A DNA stretch of 64,000 bases from Pelagibacteraceae bacterium AG-422-D23 (lineage in GTDB: Bacteria; Pseudomonadota; Alphaproteobacteria; Pelagibacterales; Pelagibacteraceae). The DNA is taken from contig QCMQ01000003.1 in the NCBI GenBank assembly GCA_003213615.1, forward strand, positions 1 through 64,000, in the 5' to 3' direction. Numbering within the stretch: position 1 is the stretch's first letter; every line of letters starts with the position of its first letter. The notes under the pieces were generated by a model. That model was not told where the DNA came from. It saw only the letters and a program-made list of their open reading frames with translations, and ran no database searches. Position numbers and translations under genes: made by a program. Shown piece after piece: positions 8,620 through 16,287 of the stretch.

Positions 8620-8843
8620 TAAAAAATAATTTTATAAATACCGATTACAAATAATGGAATTTGTAATCCAAAGTTAGTTAAAATGGCCTTATCCTTTAAT
8701 AAGAAACCTGAAATTGTCCATCCGACAACACCAAGCCCATGAAAATAAATATTCAGCGGGTAAATATTAAGATTTGTAAGTAAAATACCAGTTAACACTA
8801 AGAGTGTACTGATCCACTTTAGATATTTTTTTAAAAATGACAT
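8619..8843 (-). CDS. Small membrane protein of unknown function, first gene of the arsenate operon
   Basis: I do not recognise this 74-residue protein with confidence. It has a basic start (MSFLKKYLKW), then three hydrophobic segments at about residues 11-29, 34-49 and 55-73. These are separated by short loops containing a GLGVVGW motif and a charged KDKA turn. It is translationally coupled to arsC (TAATG), so it probably acts with arsenate reduction or efflux, or is an unrelated passenger. A short PQ-loop-like or single-repeat transporter fold would fit the size, but that is speculation. Confidence 0.6.
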   Translation of the reverse strand: MSFLKKYLKWISTLLVLTGILLTNLNIYPLNIYFHGLGVVGWTISGFLLKDKAILTNFGLQIPLFVIGIYKIIF

Positions 8844-8899
8844 TCAAAATTTATATGAATGTTTTGTTAAGGATTTATTACAATAAACTTTAATATGAT

Positions 8900-9781
8900 T
8901 TAATTTTTTTGAAGTTCATAGATAGAAACGTAGTGTTTCTTCTTAGGCAGTGGGATTATGGTTGGAACTTTAGTCAATCTTGGTTTTATTGATTTATTTC
9001 CTACAATGATATTTTTGTCATAATTTTCCAAATCAACCTCAGGATGAGGGTTTCCATCATTAATTAGAGGCCATGCATCACAAGCTCTATAACCAAATAA
9101 AATTAAGGGTCTTGAGTTATTCATTTGATTGTGCCCAGACCCATGAACTGATCTACAATGAAAAAATACTACTGTTCCAGCCGTTCCAGTTATGGAAACA
9201 CTATCCTTAGTTCCTATTTTATTTTTCTTAGTGTCTATTTTTCCAACAAAATAATTTTCTTTGCTGTGGTGGCTGTACAATTTCTTTTTGTGTGAATTCT
9301 TTATTATTTTAAGTGGCCCATTTTTTTCGTAGCAATCATCTAAATATATGCCAACTGTAATTAAATCATCGTTTGTATGCGGGTAAAAAGCCCAATCTTG
9401 ATGCCATCCAATTTCACTTCCTTTTTTTTTATTTGGTAGTTTAAAATTTAATTTACCTAGATGAAATCTAACTGTTCCACCTAACAATTTTTTAGCTATG
9501 GATATAATCCTTTTATCTCTAGATAATTCATAGAAAACTTTATGTCTGTTCTGAGGATTATTTAGTCTTAAAATTTCTTTATTTTTTGAAGAACCTGAAT
9601 TGTATACAAAATGGTAATTATTATAGGATTGAGTTCCATTTGCACCATTCTCTTTTTTTCTCTTTTTTTCTTTTGAAATTACTTCATTAACAATTTTATT
9701 TATTTTATTTATCTTTGCCTGAGAAATTAAATTTTCTTTAACAAGAAAGCCTTTTTTTTTAAATAAATTTAAATCATTCAT
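8900..9781 (-). CDS. Phytanoyl-CoA dioxygenase (PhyH)-family Fe(II)/2-oxoglutarate oxygenase
   Basis: Soluble oxygenase of 293 residues. The iron triad is visible as His127-x-Asp129 (GWHQDWAFYPH) and His213 (CRSVHGSGHN), with Arg224 (NNSRPL) as the likely 2-oxoglutarate anchor. PhyH-family enzymes hydroxylate many small molecules (phytanoyl-CoA, ectoine, alkylphosphonates), and the substrate cannot be read from sequence. The N-terminus (residues 37-52) is unusually Lys/Glu-rich. It is a single gene between the arsenate operon and znuA on the same strand. A phosphonate or other nutrient substrate would fit the neighbourhood, but this is only inference. Confidence 0.75.
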   Translation of the reverse strand: MNDLNLFKKKGFLVKENLISQAKINKINKIVNEVISKEKKRKKENGANGTQSYNNYHFVYNSGSSKNKEILRLNNPQNRHKVFYELSRDKRIISIAKKLLGGTVRFHLGKLNFKLPNKKKGSEIGWHQDWAFYPHTNDDLITVGIYLDDCYEKNGPLKIIKNSHKKKLYSHHSKENYFVGKIDTKKNKIGTKDSVSITGTAGTVVFFHCRSVHGSGHNQMNNSRPLILFGYRACDAWPLINDGNPHPEVDLENYDKNIIVGNKSIKPRLTKVPTIIPLPKKKHYVSIYELQKN

Positions 9782-9861
9782 AAAGTCAGATTATGAAAAT
9801 AAATCTTCTTTAAAATAAATACAATGTTTTTTGTGAGATAAAATTCAGTAATAACTATTTG

Positions 9862-9895
9862 TTAATCCGAGAATTTAAAAAAATTCCCGGATTAA
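9862..9895 (-). terminator. Long hairpin downstream of znuA, terminator-like
   Basis: Read on the minus strand, TTAATCCGGGAATT (9895-9882) pairs over 14 bases with AATTCTCGGATTAA (9875-9862), using one G-U pair, around a six-base U-rich loop. It starts 14 bases after the znuA stop. No U tract follows the stem, so it may be a weak terminator or an mRNA-stabilising hairpin between znuA and the PhyH gene. Confidence 0.5.
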
Positions 9896-9908
9896 ACCTA
9901 ATTTTTAA

Positions 9909-11000
9909 TTAACAACCTTTGAAAGATGCAGACATGTTTCTTATTAAATCAAAGTATAATGATTTTCCTGGATTTAAAGTAGCTCCTAAAGGATCCACTA
10001 CTCCAGTTTTTATATTCATATCTTTTGCGACAGCTTTAATAATATCAGGATTAAATTGAGGTTCTGAAAATACACAAGCTACATTATCATGCTCGATTAC
10101 TTCTCTGATTTCAGCTAATTGTTCTGCACCAGGCATTACATCTGTATTTACTGTAAAAGCACCCAATATATTTACATTAAATCTTTTTTCAAAATATTGA
10201 TAAGCATCATGAAAAACAATCGAAGCTACACTCTCATTTAATTCAGATGTTACATCACTTGTTAGTTTATCAATATCTTTATATGCCTTACTTAAATTAG
10301 ATCTGTAGACTGACTCATTTTTTGGGTCATTCTCAATTAGATGTTTAGACATTTCGAATAGAATTACTTTTGCATTAATAGGATCCAACCAGATGTGTGG
10401 ATCAAATTCACCATGGTTATGACCTTCGTGCCCATCATGATCATCGTGATCATCATGATCATCCTTTTTAGCATGAGAGTCGTGGTCGTGATCATCATGA
10501 TCGTCTTTTTTACCATGATCATCATGTCCATGATCGTCGTGGTCATCTTTCTTTGCATGTGAATCGTGGTCGTGATCATCATGATCGTCTTTTTTACCAT
10601 GATCATCATGTCCGTGATCATCGTGATCATCAAAAATATTTCTTTCTCTAAATTTTAAAACTTGAAGACCTTTAACTTGCATTAATTCAATTTTTTCAGC
10701 TTTCTTAGCAATCGATCCTAATGGTTTTTCTAGGAAATTTTCCAAATCCTCACCAACCCAAAAAATTATATCTGCATTTTGTAGCATCTTTGCATGAGAC
10801 GGTTTCATTGCAAAACCGTGTGGGGAAGCATATCCATCTACAATTAAATCAGGTTTAGCCACTCCATTCATAAGGTAACTAGCTAATGAATGTATTGGTT
10901 TAATTGAGGCAACTACTTTAATATCAGCATTAGCTGGTAGAAAAAAAGTAAATAACGATAAAATTGATATGATTATTGGAAGTTTTTTTAAATTTTTCAT
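9909..11000 (-). CDS. znuA: Zinc ABC transporter substrate-binding protein ZnuA
   Basis: Periplasmic zinc-binding receptor of the ZnuABC importer. A signal peptide covers residues 1-25 (ending ANA). Probable zinc ligands are His61 (SPHGFAMKPSH), His202 (DPHIWLDP) and His264 (VFHDAYQYF). Between the first and second lies a His/Asp-rich loop at about residues 124-197 made of 14-residue units alternating between two forms. Such loops occur in zinc-type cluster A-I binding proteins and are thought to collect or sense zinc. The protein ends in a Gly-Cys dipeptide. It is divergent from znuCB-zur and shares the Zur-type operators between them. Confidence 0.93.
   Translation of the reverse strand: MKNLKKLPIIISILSLFTFFLPANADIKVVASIKPIHSLASYLMNGVAKPDLIVDGYASPHGFAMKPSHAKMLQNADIIFWVGEDLENFLEKPLGSIAKKAEKIELMQVKGLQVLKFRERNIFDDHDDHGHDDHGKKDDHDDHDHDSHAKKDDHDDHGHDDHGKKDDHDDHDHDSHAKKDDHDDHDDHDGHEGHNHGEFDPHIWLDPINAKVILFEMSKHLIENDPKNESVYRSNLSKAYKDIDKLTSDVTSELNESVASIVFHDAYQYFEKRFNVNILGAFTVNTDVMPGAEQLAEIREVIEHDNVACVFSEPQFNPDIIKAVAKDMNIKTGVVDPLGATLNPGKSLYFDLIRNMSASFKGC
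10464..10631. repeat. 84-bp tandem duplication encoding the ZnuA His-rich loop
   Basis: Two nearly identical 84-base units (10548-10631 and 10464-10547 on the coding strand order) each encode 28 residues. Each unit is itself two diverged 14-residue copies, DDHDDHGHDDHGKK and DDHDDHDHDSHAKK. A partial further unit continues to about 10421. The units differ by only a few bases, so the duplication is recent or homogenised. Confidence 0.9.
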
Positions 11001-11019
11001 AAATACACTATTAATTGGT

Positions 11020-11052
11020 TGTTATAATATAACACTATGTAATAATATAACA
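11020..11052. promoter_or_regulatory. Pair of Zur-type operators between znuA and znuC
   Basis: TGTTATAATATAACA at 11020-11034 is a perfect 15-base palindrome. TGTAATAATATAACA at 11038-11052 is the same palindrome with one mismatch. Their centres are 18 bases apart, in the divergent 71-base gap between znuA and znuC. The A/T-rich palindrome around GTTATA-TATAAC resembles Zur boxes of alphaproteobacteria, and a zur gene lies in the adjacent operon. Zinc-bound Zur would repress both directions and its own gene. Confidence 0.78.
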
Positions 11053-11071
11053 TTTACAAGTCAAGGGTTAA

Positions 11072-11818
11072 ATGAATTCTAATAATGATATTTTAGTTAA
11101 ATTAAATAATGCTGGTTTTCGCCAAAGCGAAAAATGGTTAGTGGAAGGTGTTTCTCTTACGGTTGAAAAGGGTAAAATTGTAACCCTCATTGGCCCAAAT
11201 GGTTCTGGTAAAAGTACTACTGCTAAAATTGCTTTAGGAATTTATAAAAATATTGAGGGCAGTGTTGAAAAATATACAACTAAAGTTGGTTATGTTCCCC
11301 AAAAAATTTCAATTGATTGGACTTTACCTATTAGAGTTTATGATTTTATGCTTTTAACAGAAACTATAGAAGATAGTGCTATTGATGAAGCATTATCACT
11401 AACAGGTGTAATTCATCTTAAAAATAAAAATTTAGGTAGTTTATCTGGTGGTGAATTTCAAAGAGTTTTAATTGCAAGAGCAATTTCTAAAAAACCAGAA
11501 TTATTAGTGTTAGATGAACCAGTACAGGGAGTTGATTATACAGGTGAAATTGCTTTGTATGAATTAATTAAAAAAATATCTGATACTTTAAATTGTGGAA
11601 TATTATTAATATCTCATGATCTGCATATGGTGATGTCAGCTACGGATTATGTAATATGTTTAAATGGCCATGTTTGTTGTTCAGGTTCACCATCGTATGT
11701 AGCGAAAAATAATGAATACAAAGCTTTATTTGGTGAAAAAGCTTCTCAAATTTTAACAACATACGAGCATAAACATGATCATGTTCATTCTGATGAAGGG
11801 GAAATAAAGAAAAATTAA
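11072..11818 (+). CDS. znuC: Zinc ABC transporter ATP-binding protein ZnuC
   Basis: Cytoplasmic ATPase of the zinc importer. Walker A is GPNGSGKST (residues 41-49), the signature is SLSGGEFQR, Walker B is LLVLDEP, and the switch His is in ISHDLHMV. The C-terminus (about 230-248) is extended and His-rich (YEHKHDHVHSDE), which may bind zinc. It starts within 20 bases of the proximal Zur palindrome and ends one base before znuB, so it is the first gene of the znuC-znuB-zur operon. Confidence 0.93.
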   Translation: MNSNNDILVKLNNAGFRQSEKWLVEGVSLTVEKGKIVTLIGPNGSGKSTTAKIALGIYKNIEGSVEKYTTKVGYVPQKISIDWTLPIRVYDFMLLTETIEDSAIDEALSLTGVIHLKNKNLGSLSGGEFQRVLIARAISKKPELLVLDEPVQGVDYTGEIALYELIKKISDTLNCGILLISHDLHMVMSATDYVICLNGHVCCSGSPSYVAKNNEYKALFGEKASQILTTYEHKHDHVHSDEGEIKKN

Positions 11819-12622
11819 ATGTTTGATGATTTTTTTATAAGAGCACTATTTGCAGGTATTGGAATCGCTTTTGTAACTGGACCACTTGGATGTTTTGTTG
11901 TGTGGAGAAGATTGTCTTATTTTGGGGATACTCTTGCACACTCCGCTCTTCTTGGAGTTACGATGGCTTATACATTTGATTTAAACATTGCTATTTCAGT
12001 ATTTTTAATTTCATCAGTCATTGCATTAATATTAATTCAGCTTCAGAAAAAAACTAATCTTCCTGGTGATGCATTGTTAGGTCTTTTAGCACATTCATCA
12101 TTAGCTGTTGGATTAGTAGTTATTGGTTTTCTAACATTTATAAGATTCGATATTATGGGTTTATTATTTGGTGATATATTAGCGGTAAATACTGATGATT
12201 TGTTTGTGATTTGGACAGGTGGAGCTTTAATTTTAATAGTACTTAGGTTAATTTGGAAACCTTTACTTGCATCAACTGTAAATTATGAATTAGCAGAGGC
12301 AGAAGGTTTAAACCCCGATAGAGCAAAAGCTATATTTACAATATTAATGGCAGCTGTTATTGCTATTTCAATTAAAATGGTTGGATTATTATTGATTACA
12401 GGAATGTTAATTATCCCTGCAGCAATGGCGAGAAATATCTCTGATAGCCCTCAGAAAATGGTTCTATTCTCTATAATTGGAGGGTTATTATCAGTTATCT
12501 TAGGACTATATTCTTCATTAGAATTTAATACATCTTCAGGACCTTCAATTATAGCAGCAGCATTGATATTATTCATATTATCTTTGTTTAAAATTAAACA
12601 ATCGATTAAATTAAAAAACTAA
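11819..12622 (+). CDS. znuB: Zinc ABC transporter permease ZnuB
   Basis: Integral membrane subunit of ZnuABC, 267 residues with about eight hydrophobic helices. It has features of the manganese/zinc ABC-3 permease family: an N-terminal GPLGCFVVWRRLSYFGDTLAHSALLG loop that contacts the ATPase, and VGLLLITGMLIIPAAMARN near residue 190. It begins at the base after the znuC stop, so the two must be co-translated, and zur follows after 14 bases. Confidence 0.92.
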   Translation: MFDDFFIRALFAGIGIAFVTGPLGCFVVWRRLSYFGDTLAHSALLGVTMAYTFDLNIAISVFLISSVIALILIQLQKKTNLPGDALLGLLAHSSLAVGLVVIGFLTFIRFDIMGLLFGDILAVNTDDLFVIWTGGALILIVLRLIWKPLLASTVNYELAEAEGLNPDRAKAIFTILMAAVIAISIKMVGLLLITGMLIIPAAMARNISDSPQKMVLFSIIGGLLSVILGLYSSLEFNTSSGPSIIAAALILFILSLFKIKQSIKLKN

Positions 12623-12636
12623 TAGGAAATTTAAAA

Positions 12637-13035
12637 ATGGAAAAACAACACAATCTTTCAAAAAACCAAAAAATTATTTTTGATTTGATTGATAAATCTC
12701 CTGAACCTTTAAAAGCATATTCAATTCTTTTTAATGTGCAAAAAAAAGGAATCAAAGCTCCATTACAAGTTTACAGAGCATTGGATAAGTTAGTTGAAAT
12801 TGGAAAAATTCATAAAATTGAAAGCAGAAATGCTTTTATTGCTTGTCAAAATTCTAGTTGTCAAATTTCAAAAGCAACAGCCTTTTCAATTTGTGAAAGT
12901 TGCGAAAATGTATCTGAAATAAGTAATTCAAAACTTTCAAAATATTTGTCTAACTTTGCTGACGAGTCAGGAATGAAATATAACAAATATAATTTAGAAT
13001 TTTTTGGTTTATGTAAAAAATGTAAATCAAAATAA
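12637..13035 (+). CDS. zur: Fur-family zinc uptake regulator Zur
   Basis: Zinc-responsive repressor, 132 residues. The N-terminal winged helix (about 5-80) has the family pattern PLKAYSILFNVQKKGIKAPLQVYRALDKL. The dimer domain contains two CxxC pairs, Cys90/Cys93-type (SICESCENV) and a C-terminal CKKC, that would hold the structural zinc. The loop where Fur-family regulators usually carry regulatory histidines instead reads FIACQNSSCQISK, with cysteines and no His. Its place behind znuCB and the palindromes in front of the operon make Zur the best call, with autoregulation. Confidence 0.88.
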   Translation: MEKQHNLSKNQKIIFDLIDKSPEPLKAYSILFNVQKKGIKAPLQVYRALDKLVEIGKIHKIESRNAFIACQNSSCQISKATAFSICESCENVSEISNSKLSKYLSNFADESGMKYNKYNLEFFGLCKKCKSK

Positions 13036-14033
13036 TGAGTACTGTATCTTTAACTTTAGACGAAATATTTGAACTAGCCAAAAAAACACTTTTGGCAAAT
13101 GGTTGTGATGATGAAACAGCATCAATTTTATCAGACCTAATTAGAAACGCTGAAAGAGATGGTTCGGTATCACATGGTTTATTTAGATTACCAGCATACG
13201 TGACTGGTCTTAAAGGTGGAAAGATAAATGGAAAAGGGAAACCTGAAGTAAAAAAAATATCTCCATCTGTAATTAAAGTTGAAGGAAATAATTGTTTAGC
13301 ACCTGTTGTATTAAATAAAGGATTGCCTGAATTAGCAAAAGCTGCAAAAGTAAATGGTGTTGCAGTCTTAGCAATAAATAATTCACATCATATGGCTGCT
13401 ATGTGGCCCGAAACAGAGAAGTTAGCAGAGGAAGGTCTTGTTGCATTTGCTTGCACATCTTATAAGCCAGCTGTAGCACCTGCTGGCGCAATAAAGCCAC
13501 TATTTGGAACAAACCCAATATCTTTTGCTTGGCCACGTCCAGGCAAAACACCAGTTGTTTATGATATGGCAACTGCTTCAATGGCAATGGGTGAAGTTCA
13601 AGTTGCTAAAAGAGAGGGGCACAAAGTTCCACTTGGAACTGGTTTAACTAAAGATGGTAAAGAAACAACAGATCCAGCAGAAATTGCTGACGGCGGTGTT
13701 TTGTTACCTTTTGGTGGTTACAAAGGATCTGCAATTGCAATGATGGTAGAATTAATGGCAGGAGCATTAGTGGGAGATAATTTTAGTTTCGAAACAGCTG
13801 CTAAAGATAATAATGATGGAGGCCCTCCTAGTGGTGGTGAATTTATACTAGCAATTAACCCAGATAAAACATCAGGAACTAATTGGCAAAAACATGCTGA
13901 AGAATTTTTTGAAAAAATGAAATCAATGGGTGAAGTAAGATTACCTGGAGAAAGACGTCACAAGAATAGAATGGACACTGGTCCAAGAAATATTAACGAA
14001 GAATTGGTTAATAAAATTAAATCTTTAAGCTAA
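13035..14033 (+). CDS. Ldh2/malate dehydrogenase-family oxidoreductase, probable cyclic imino acid reductase (DpkA-like)
   Basis: NAD(P)-dependent dehydrogenase of the LDH2/MDG superfamily, 332 residues. Family motifs are visible: HGLFRLPAYV near residue 45, NNSHHMAAMWPE around 115-126, FGTNPISFAWP, DMATASMAMGEVQVA, and LLPFGGYKGSAIAMMVEL near 230. The combination of HHMAAMWPE and the GEVQVAKREG segment resembles delta1-piperideine-2-carboxylate/pyrroline-2-carboxylate reductases, so proline or lysine imino acid metabolism is likely, but ureidoglycolate or lactate dehydrogenases share the fold. Its start overlaps the zur stop as TAATG, so it may be read through from the zinc operon without a functional link. 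Confidence 0.8.
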   Translation: MSTVSLTLDEIFELAKKTLLANGCDDETASILSDLIRNAERDGSVSHGLFRLPAYVTGLKGGKINGKGKPEVKKISPSVIKVEGNNCLAPVVLNKGLPELAKAAKVNGVAVLAINNSHHMAAMWPETEKLAEEGLVAFACTSYKPAVAPAGAIKPLFGTNPISFAWPRPGKTPVVYDMATASMAMGEVQVAKREGHKVPLGTGLTKDGKETTDPAEIADGGVLLPFGGYKGSAIAMMVELMAGALVGDNFSFETAAKDNNDGGPPSGGEFILAINPDKTSGTNWQKHAEEFFEKMKSMGEVRLPGERRHKNRMDTGPRNINEELVNKIKSLS

Positions 14034-14801
14034 ATTAATCTCAATAGGTGTGTGATCAGAGGGTTTTTCTCTTCCACGTGGATCTTTATTTATATTAATG
14101 TCCTTAATTTGATCAATTATAGAATTTGAAACTAAAAAATGATCAATCCTCATACCATTATTTTTTTGCCATGCACCTCTCATATAATCCCAAAATGTAT
14201 ATCCCTCTTTATCTTCATAAAAATGTCTGTAGACATCATTAAAACCAAGATTAATCATTTCTCTAAATTTTTTTCTTATTTCTAGTCTATATAAAGCATC
14301 GTCCTCAAAACTTTTAACATTATAAACATCTTCAGCTGAAGGGATAATATTGAAATCACCAGCTAAAATAATATTTGAATTTTTTTTAGATAAAGTTTTT
14401 AATTGCTTTATTAATTGATCTAGCCAATCTTTTTTATAATCATATTTCTCTGTATCTACAGGATTACCGTTTGGGGTGTAAATATTAATTAATTGTATAT
14501 TTTTTTTCTTATGTTCAAATTCAGCTGAAATTATTCTTGATTGTTTTAATTTATCTTTAATTAAATCAGTTTTGACATTTTTTAATTTATTTTTTGAGAT
14601 GATCGCTACTCCATTGTAACTTTTTTGACCAAATACATGACTTTCATAGTCCATTGACGAAAAATCATCATATGGAAAATTAACATCTTCAGTTTTGATT
14701 TCCTGCATCATTAATATATCAGGCTTGTATTTTAATAAATAGCTTTTGATGTTTTCAATTCTTGCTCTTACCGAGTTTACATTCCAAGATGAAATGAGCA
14801 T
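14025..14801 (-). CDS. xthA: Exodeoxyribonuclease III (AP endonuclease)
   Basis: Base-excision-repair enzyme cutting DNA 5' of abasic sites and degrading 3' ends. I place the start at 14801, which overlaps the erpA stop as TAATG and gives the standard N-terminus MLISSWNVNSVRAR; a longer frame to 14831 would run into erpA. The metal and catalytic residues are visible: Asn7, Glu34 (MMQEIKTE), GDFNI near the middle, and the C-terminal SDHTPIEI with catalytic His. At 258 residues it matches the family. Its end overlaps the convergent dehydrogenase gene by 9 bases. Confidence 0.93.
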   Translation of the reverse strand: MLISSWNVNSVRARIENIKSYLLKYKPDILMMQEIKTEDVNFPYDDFSSMDYESHVFGQKSYNGVAIISKNKLKNVKTDLIKDKLKQSRIISAEFEHKKKNIQLINIYTPNGNPVDTEKYDYKKDWLDQLIKQLKTLSKKNSNIILAGDFNIIPSAEDVYNVKSFEDDALYRLEIRKKFREMINLGFNDVYRHFYEDKEGYTFWDYMRGAWQKNNGMRIDHFLVSNSIIDQIKDININKDPRGREKPSDHTPIEINLA

Positions 14802-15118
14802 TAAAGTGAGAAAGAAACTCCACAACCACATGAAGATTTGGTTTGTGGATTAGATATTTTGAATTGTTCACCTATAAGTTCAGAAACATAATCAACTTCA
14901 GATCCTTTAAGCAAATCAGCTGAAGTTTTATCAATTAAAATATTTTGATAATTTAAATCATCATCTTGTTTTGATTTATCAAATGTAAATTCATATTGAA
15001 AACCAGAACAACCTCCACCTTTGATAGCGATTCTAAAGAATGATCCTTTATCTTTTTTTGATAACAAATTATCTATTTGTTTTAACGCTTTATCTGTAAA
15101 TTTAATTTCTTTAATCAT
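14801..15118 (-). CDS. erpA: A-type iron-sulfur cluster carrier (ErpA/IscA-like)
   Basis: Small scaffold or carrier that inserts Fe-S clusters into target proteins. The three conserved cysteines are present: Cys37 in GGGCSGFQYEF, and Cys97 and Cys99 in the C-terminal SSCGCGVSFSL. The length (105) is normal. The family has several members (ErpA, IscA, SufA) not separable with certainty from one sequence. It is translationally coupled (TAATG) to xthA and divergent from dgt across 50 bases. The dgt / erpA / xthA arrangement is common in alphaproteobacteria. Confidence 0.88.
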   Translation of the reverse strand: MIKEIKFTDKALKQIDNLLSKKDKGSFFRIAIKGGGCSGFQYEFTFDKSKQDDDLNYQNILIDKTSADLLKGSEVDYVSELIGEQFKISNPQTKSSCGCGVSFSL

Positions 15119-15168
15119 GTCTGAACACTGATATTACTAATATAATACTTAATTATTTAAATTAAAGG

Positions 15169-16287
15169 ATGAAAAAAGACACTTTGTTAGGCGTATTTAA
15201 AAGTAAAGGTAGACTTAATAAAGAGGCTAATTCAAAATATAGATCTCCTTTTCAACGTGACAGAGATCGGATAATTCACAGCGCATCATTTAGAAGACTA
15301 AAGCATAAAACCCAAGTTTTTGTTAACACAGAAGGGGATCATTTTAGGACAAGGATCACTCATTCAATTGAAGTTGCTCAAATAGCAAGATCAATTGCAA
15401 AATACCTTAAATTAAATGAAGATTTAGCAGAAACTTTAAGTCTTGCTCATGATTTAGGTCACACTCCGTTTGGTCATGCAGGAGAGGATGCTTTAGATGA
15501 ATGTATGCAAAATTATGGTGGTTTTGATCATAATCTTCAGACATTAAGAATCGTAATGTTTTTAGAAAATAAATATTTCAAATTTGATGGACTAAATTTA
15601 ACCCTTGAAACTTTAGAAGGACTTTTAAAACATAACGGACCAGTAGACGATCTAAGCATGATCAACAAACTAATTGGATCAAAAGTTTTCAAAAATAAGA
15701 TTAATTTTAATACTTATCCATCATTAGAAGCTCAAATATCAGCTATATCAGATGATATTGCTTATAATAATCATGATATTCAGGATGGAATTAAAGCAAA
15801 CCTATTTAAACTTGAGGAATTAGTTGAATTAGATTTTTTCAAAAATATTTATCAAAAATATAAAAACAAAATTAATAAAAAAAATTATAAAATAGCTATT
15901 TATCAAATTATCAGAGATTCAATAGATATTATGATAAGAGATTTACTAAGTAATACAGAAAAAAATATTAAAAAATTTAAAATTAAGTCATTAAAAGATG
16001 TGTCAAAATCAAATCAATTAATAGTTTCTTTTTCAGATAAAATAGAAAATTCAGAACAAGAAATCAGATCATTTTTAAGACATAGAATGTATGACAATAA
16101 ATCAGTGCTTAATAAGAATCAAAGAGGTAAAAGGATAATTAAGAAATTATTTAAAATAATTAAATCAAATCCTAGAAAATTTCTTACTAAAGAGCAATTG
16201 ACTAAAGACAAATATAGAGCTATTTCAGATTTTATATCTGGTATGACCGATAGATATGCAATTAACCTTTATAACGATAATAAATGA
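15169..16287 (+). CDS. dgt: Deoxyguanosinetriphosphate triphosphohydrolase-like HD protein
   Basis: HD-superfamily dNTP triphosphohydrolase, 372 residues, which would hydrolyse deoxynucleoside triphosphates to nucleoside and triphosphate. Metal ligands are visible: His65 (RITHSIEV), the HD pair His94-Asp95 (LAHDLGHTPFGH), and a later Asp in AISDDIAYNNHD. The N-terminal SPFQRDRDRIIHSASFRRLKHKTQVF is typical of the type-2 dGTPase-like subgroup widespread in alphaproteobacteria. It overlaps argS by 4 bases (ATGA), beginning a long co-oriented run to secF. Confidence 0.9.
   Translation: MKKDTLLGVFKSKGRLNKEANSKYRSPFQRDRDRIIHSASFRRLKHKTQVFVNTEGDHFRTRITHSIEVAQIARSIAKYLKLNEDLAETLSLAHDLGHTPFGHAGEDALDECMQNYGGFDHNLQTLRIVMFLENKYFKFDGLNLTLETLEGLLKHNGPVDDLSMINKLIGSKVFKNKINFNTYPSLEAQISAISDDIAYNNHDIQDGIKANLFKLEELVELDFFKNIYQKYKNKINKKNYKIAIYQIIRDSIDIMIRDLLSNTEKNIKKFKIKSLKDVSKSNQLIVSFSDKIENSEQEIRSFLRHRMYDNKSVLNKNQRGKRIIKKLFKIIKSNPRKFLTKEQLTKDKYRAISDFISGMTDRYAINLYNDNK

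Noticed and set aside
10364-10633. 89-residue Met/Ile/Thr-rich open frame inside znuA
   Set aside because: It is a shadow of the His/Asp repeat in another frame on the same strand; its composition comes from the 84-bp repeat and no independent start signal is seen.
14802-14831. N-terminal extension of xthA to 14831
   Set aside because: The extra residues lie inside erpA; the ATG at 14801 gives the normal ExoIII N-terminus and a TAATG coupling.
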